Assembly (NCBI GenBank): GCA_003241215.1
Contig: QFOL01000111.1
Location: 1-11,772, forward strand
Source of the DNA: Agrobacterium fabrum
Lineage (GTDB): Bacteria; Pseudomonadota; Alphaproteobacteria; Rhizobiales; Rhizobiaceae
Reading direction: 5' to 3'
DNA: 11,772 bases
Positions 11,148 through 11,772 of the stretch are shown here, piece by piece. The translations under genes and the position numbers were made by a program. The stretch's first letter is position 1, and each line of letters starts with the position of its first letter. The notes beneath the pieces were generated by a model, which was given only the letters and a program-made list of their open reading frames with translations, was not told the DNA's origin and did not search any database.

Positions 11148-11772
11148 TCAACCTTCCGGCAAAGGGACAAACTCTTCTTCGTCGCCGGGAACGATATCGA
11201 AGCGTCCGGTTCTCCACTCCTGTTTGGCCTGCTCTATGCGTTCTTTTGATGACGAAACGAAGTTCCACCAGATGTAGCGGCGCTGATTGAGCGCCGCGCC
11301 GCCGAAGATCATGATGTGACAGCCATTGCTGCCGGCCTGAAGCGTGATGTCGTCACCCGGCCGGAAGGCGAGCAACTGGTCGGCGGCGAAGATATCACCC
11401 GCCACATCCAGCGAACCGGACAGAATATAGATCGCCCGTTCCTCATGATCGGCGGAGAAGGGAAACTTTACCCCCGGTTCCAGCGTCAGGTCGACATAAA
11501 GCGTATCGGTAAAGGCCGAAACCGGGGAGGTGAGGCCTTCGAATTCGCCGATCACCACGCGGCCGGTAGCGCCCTTGAGGTCGATCAGCGGCATGTCTTC
11601 TTTCGCCGTATGGGCAAAGGCGGGGGCGATTTCTTCCATATGGTCTGGCAGGGCAAGCCAGGTCTGCAGGCCGGACATGGAAAGCGGATGGCCGCGCAGG
11701 TTTTCCGGCGTGCGTTCCGAATGCACGATGCCGCGCCCGGCCGTCATCAGGTTGATGTCGCCGGGGCGGATG
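11148..11772 (-). CDS. Pirin-family bicupin protein, 5'-truncated by window edge
   Basis: Reading continues past the ATG at 11747 to the window edge without a stop (IRPGDINLMTAGRGIVHSE), so that ATG is internal and the true start is outside. About 207 of an expected 280-310 residues are seen. The pirin signature MTAGRGIVHSE retains the His and Glu that, with two His from an HPHxG motif upstream of the window, bind the active-site iron in human pirin. The second cupin follows (YVDLTLEPGVKFPF, EERAIYILSGSLDVAG, DDITLQAG, IFGGAALNQ), ending with the helix ERIEQAKQEWRTGRF typical of the family. Pirins act as quercetinase-like dioxygenases or redox-sensitive partners of other proteins; the role here is unknown. 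It is on the same strand as dxs and 99 nt upstream of it, so read-through into dxs is possible. Confidence 0.92.
   Translation of the reverse strand, partial: IRPGDINLMTAGRGIVHSERTPENLRGHPLSMSGLQTWLALPDHMEEIAPAFAHTAKEDMPLIDLKGATGRVVIGEFEGLTSPVSAFTDTLYVDLTLEPGVKFPFSADHEERAIYILSGSLDVAGDIFAADQLLAFRPGDDITLQAGSNGCHIMIFGGAALNQRRYIWWNFVSSSKERIEQAKQEWRTGRFDIVPGDEEEFVPLPEG

Noticed and set aside
9126..11249. Long open frame of about 700 codons on the plus strand opposite dxs
   Set aside because: It mirrors dxs, whose conserved motifs prove the minus strand is coding. Long antisense frames are expected from codon bias in GC-rich genes, and the translation is low in recognisable structure.
11148..11747. 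Complete pirin gene starting at the ATG at 11747
   Set aside because: The frame stays open to the window edge and encodes the conserved pirin segment IRPGDIN before that methionine, so the gene is truncated by the window.

Overview
The window is GC-rich, densely coding chromosomal DNA from an alphaproteobacterium. It is most likely Agrobacterium or a close relative in the Rhizobiaceae. The evidence is the style of the Dxs and methyl-accepting chemotaxis proteins, a rhizobial-type intergenic palindromic (RIME-like) element at 2061-2180, and the gene neighbourhood. The genus is inferred from recalled family resemblance; no search was run. I see no tRNA, rRNA, CRISPR array, transposase or phage gene.

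Layout. (1) 1-2027, plus strand: the 3' part of a long-form acyl-CoA dehydrogenase followed after 10 nt by a crotonase, forming a fatty-acyl-CoA catabolic operon. The crotonase lacks both hydratase glutamates and instead carries the glutamate pattern of delta3-delta2-enoyl-CoA isomerases. (2) 2028-2625: a RIME-like element and a small exported four-cysteine protein. (3) 2626-4625, minus strand: tlyA and a TrmA/RlmD-type RNA methyltransferase with an ATGA overlap, an RNA-modification operon. (4) 4626-4896: a divergent promoter region with several symmetric or repeated motifs. (5) 4897-6975, plus strand: a 673-residue chemoreceptor with a CheR/CheB-type C-terminal pentapeptide and a clear intrinsic terminator. 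(6) 7074-7457: a stand-alone ACT-domain protein. (7) 7508-9086: a small module of an MmyB-type XRE regulator and an ABM-fold monooxygenase on the minus strand, divergent from an NTF2/SnoaL-like protein, with a perfect 7-bp inverted repeat between them that is a good operator candidate. (8) 9129-11048, minus strand: dxs, the entry enzyme of the MEP isoprenoid pathway, probably starting at TTG. (9) 11148 to the window end, minus strand: a pirin-family protein cut by the edge.

How they fit. Most of the window is housekeeping or conventional accessory metabolism. The minus-strand order dxs ... tlyA - RNA methyltransferase suggests an ancestral cluster into which the chemoreceptor, ACT, ABM/XRE and NTF2 genes were placed. 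The most testable novelties are the re-assigned crotonase chemistry and the XRE/ABM/NTF2 module with its palindrome. I found no convincing wholly new biological system.
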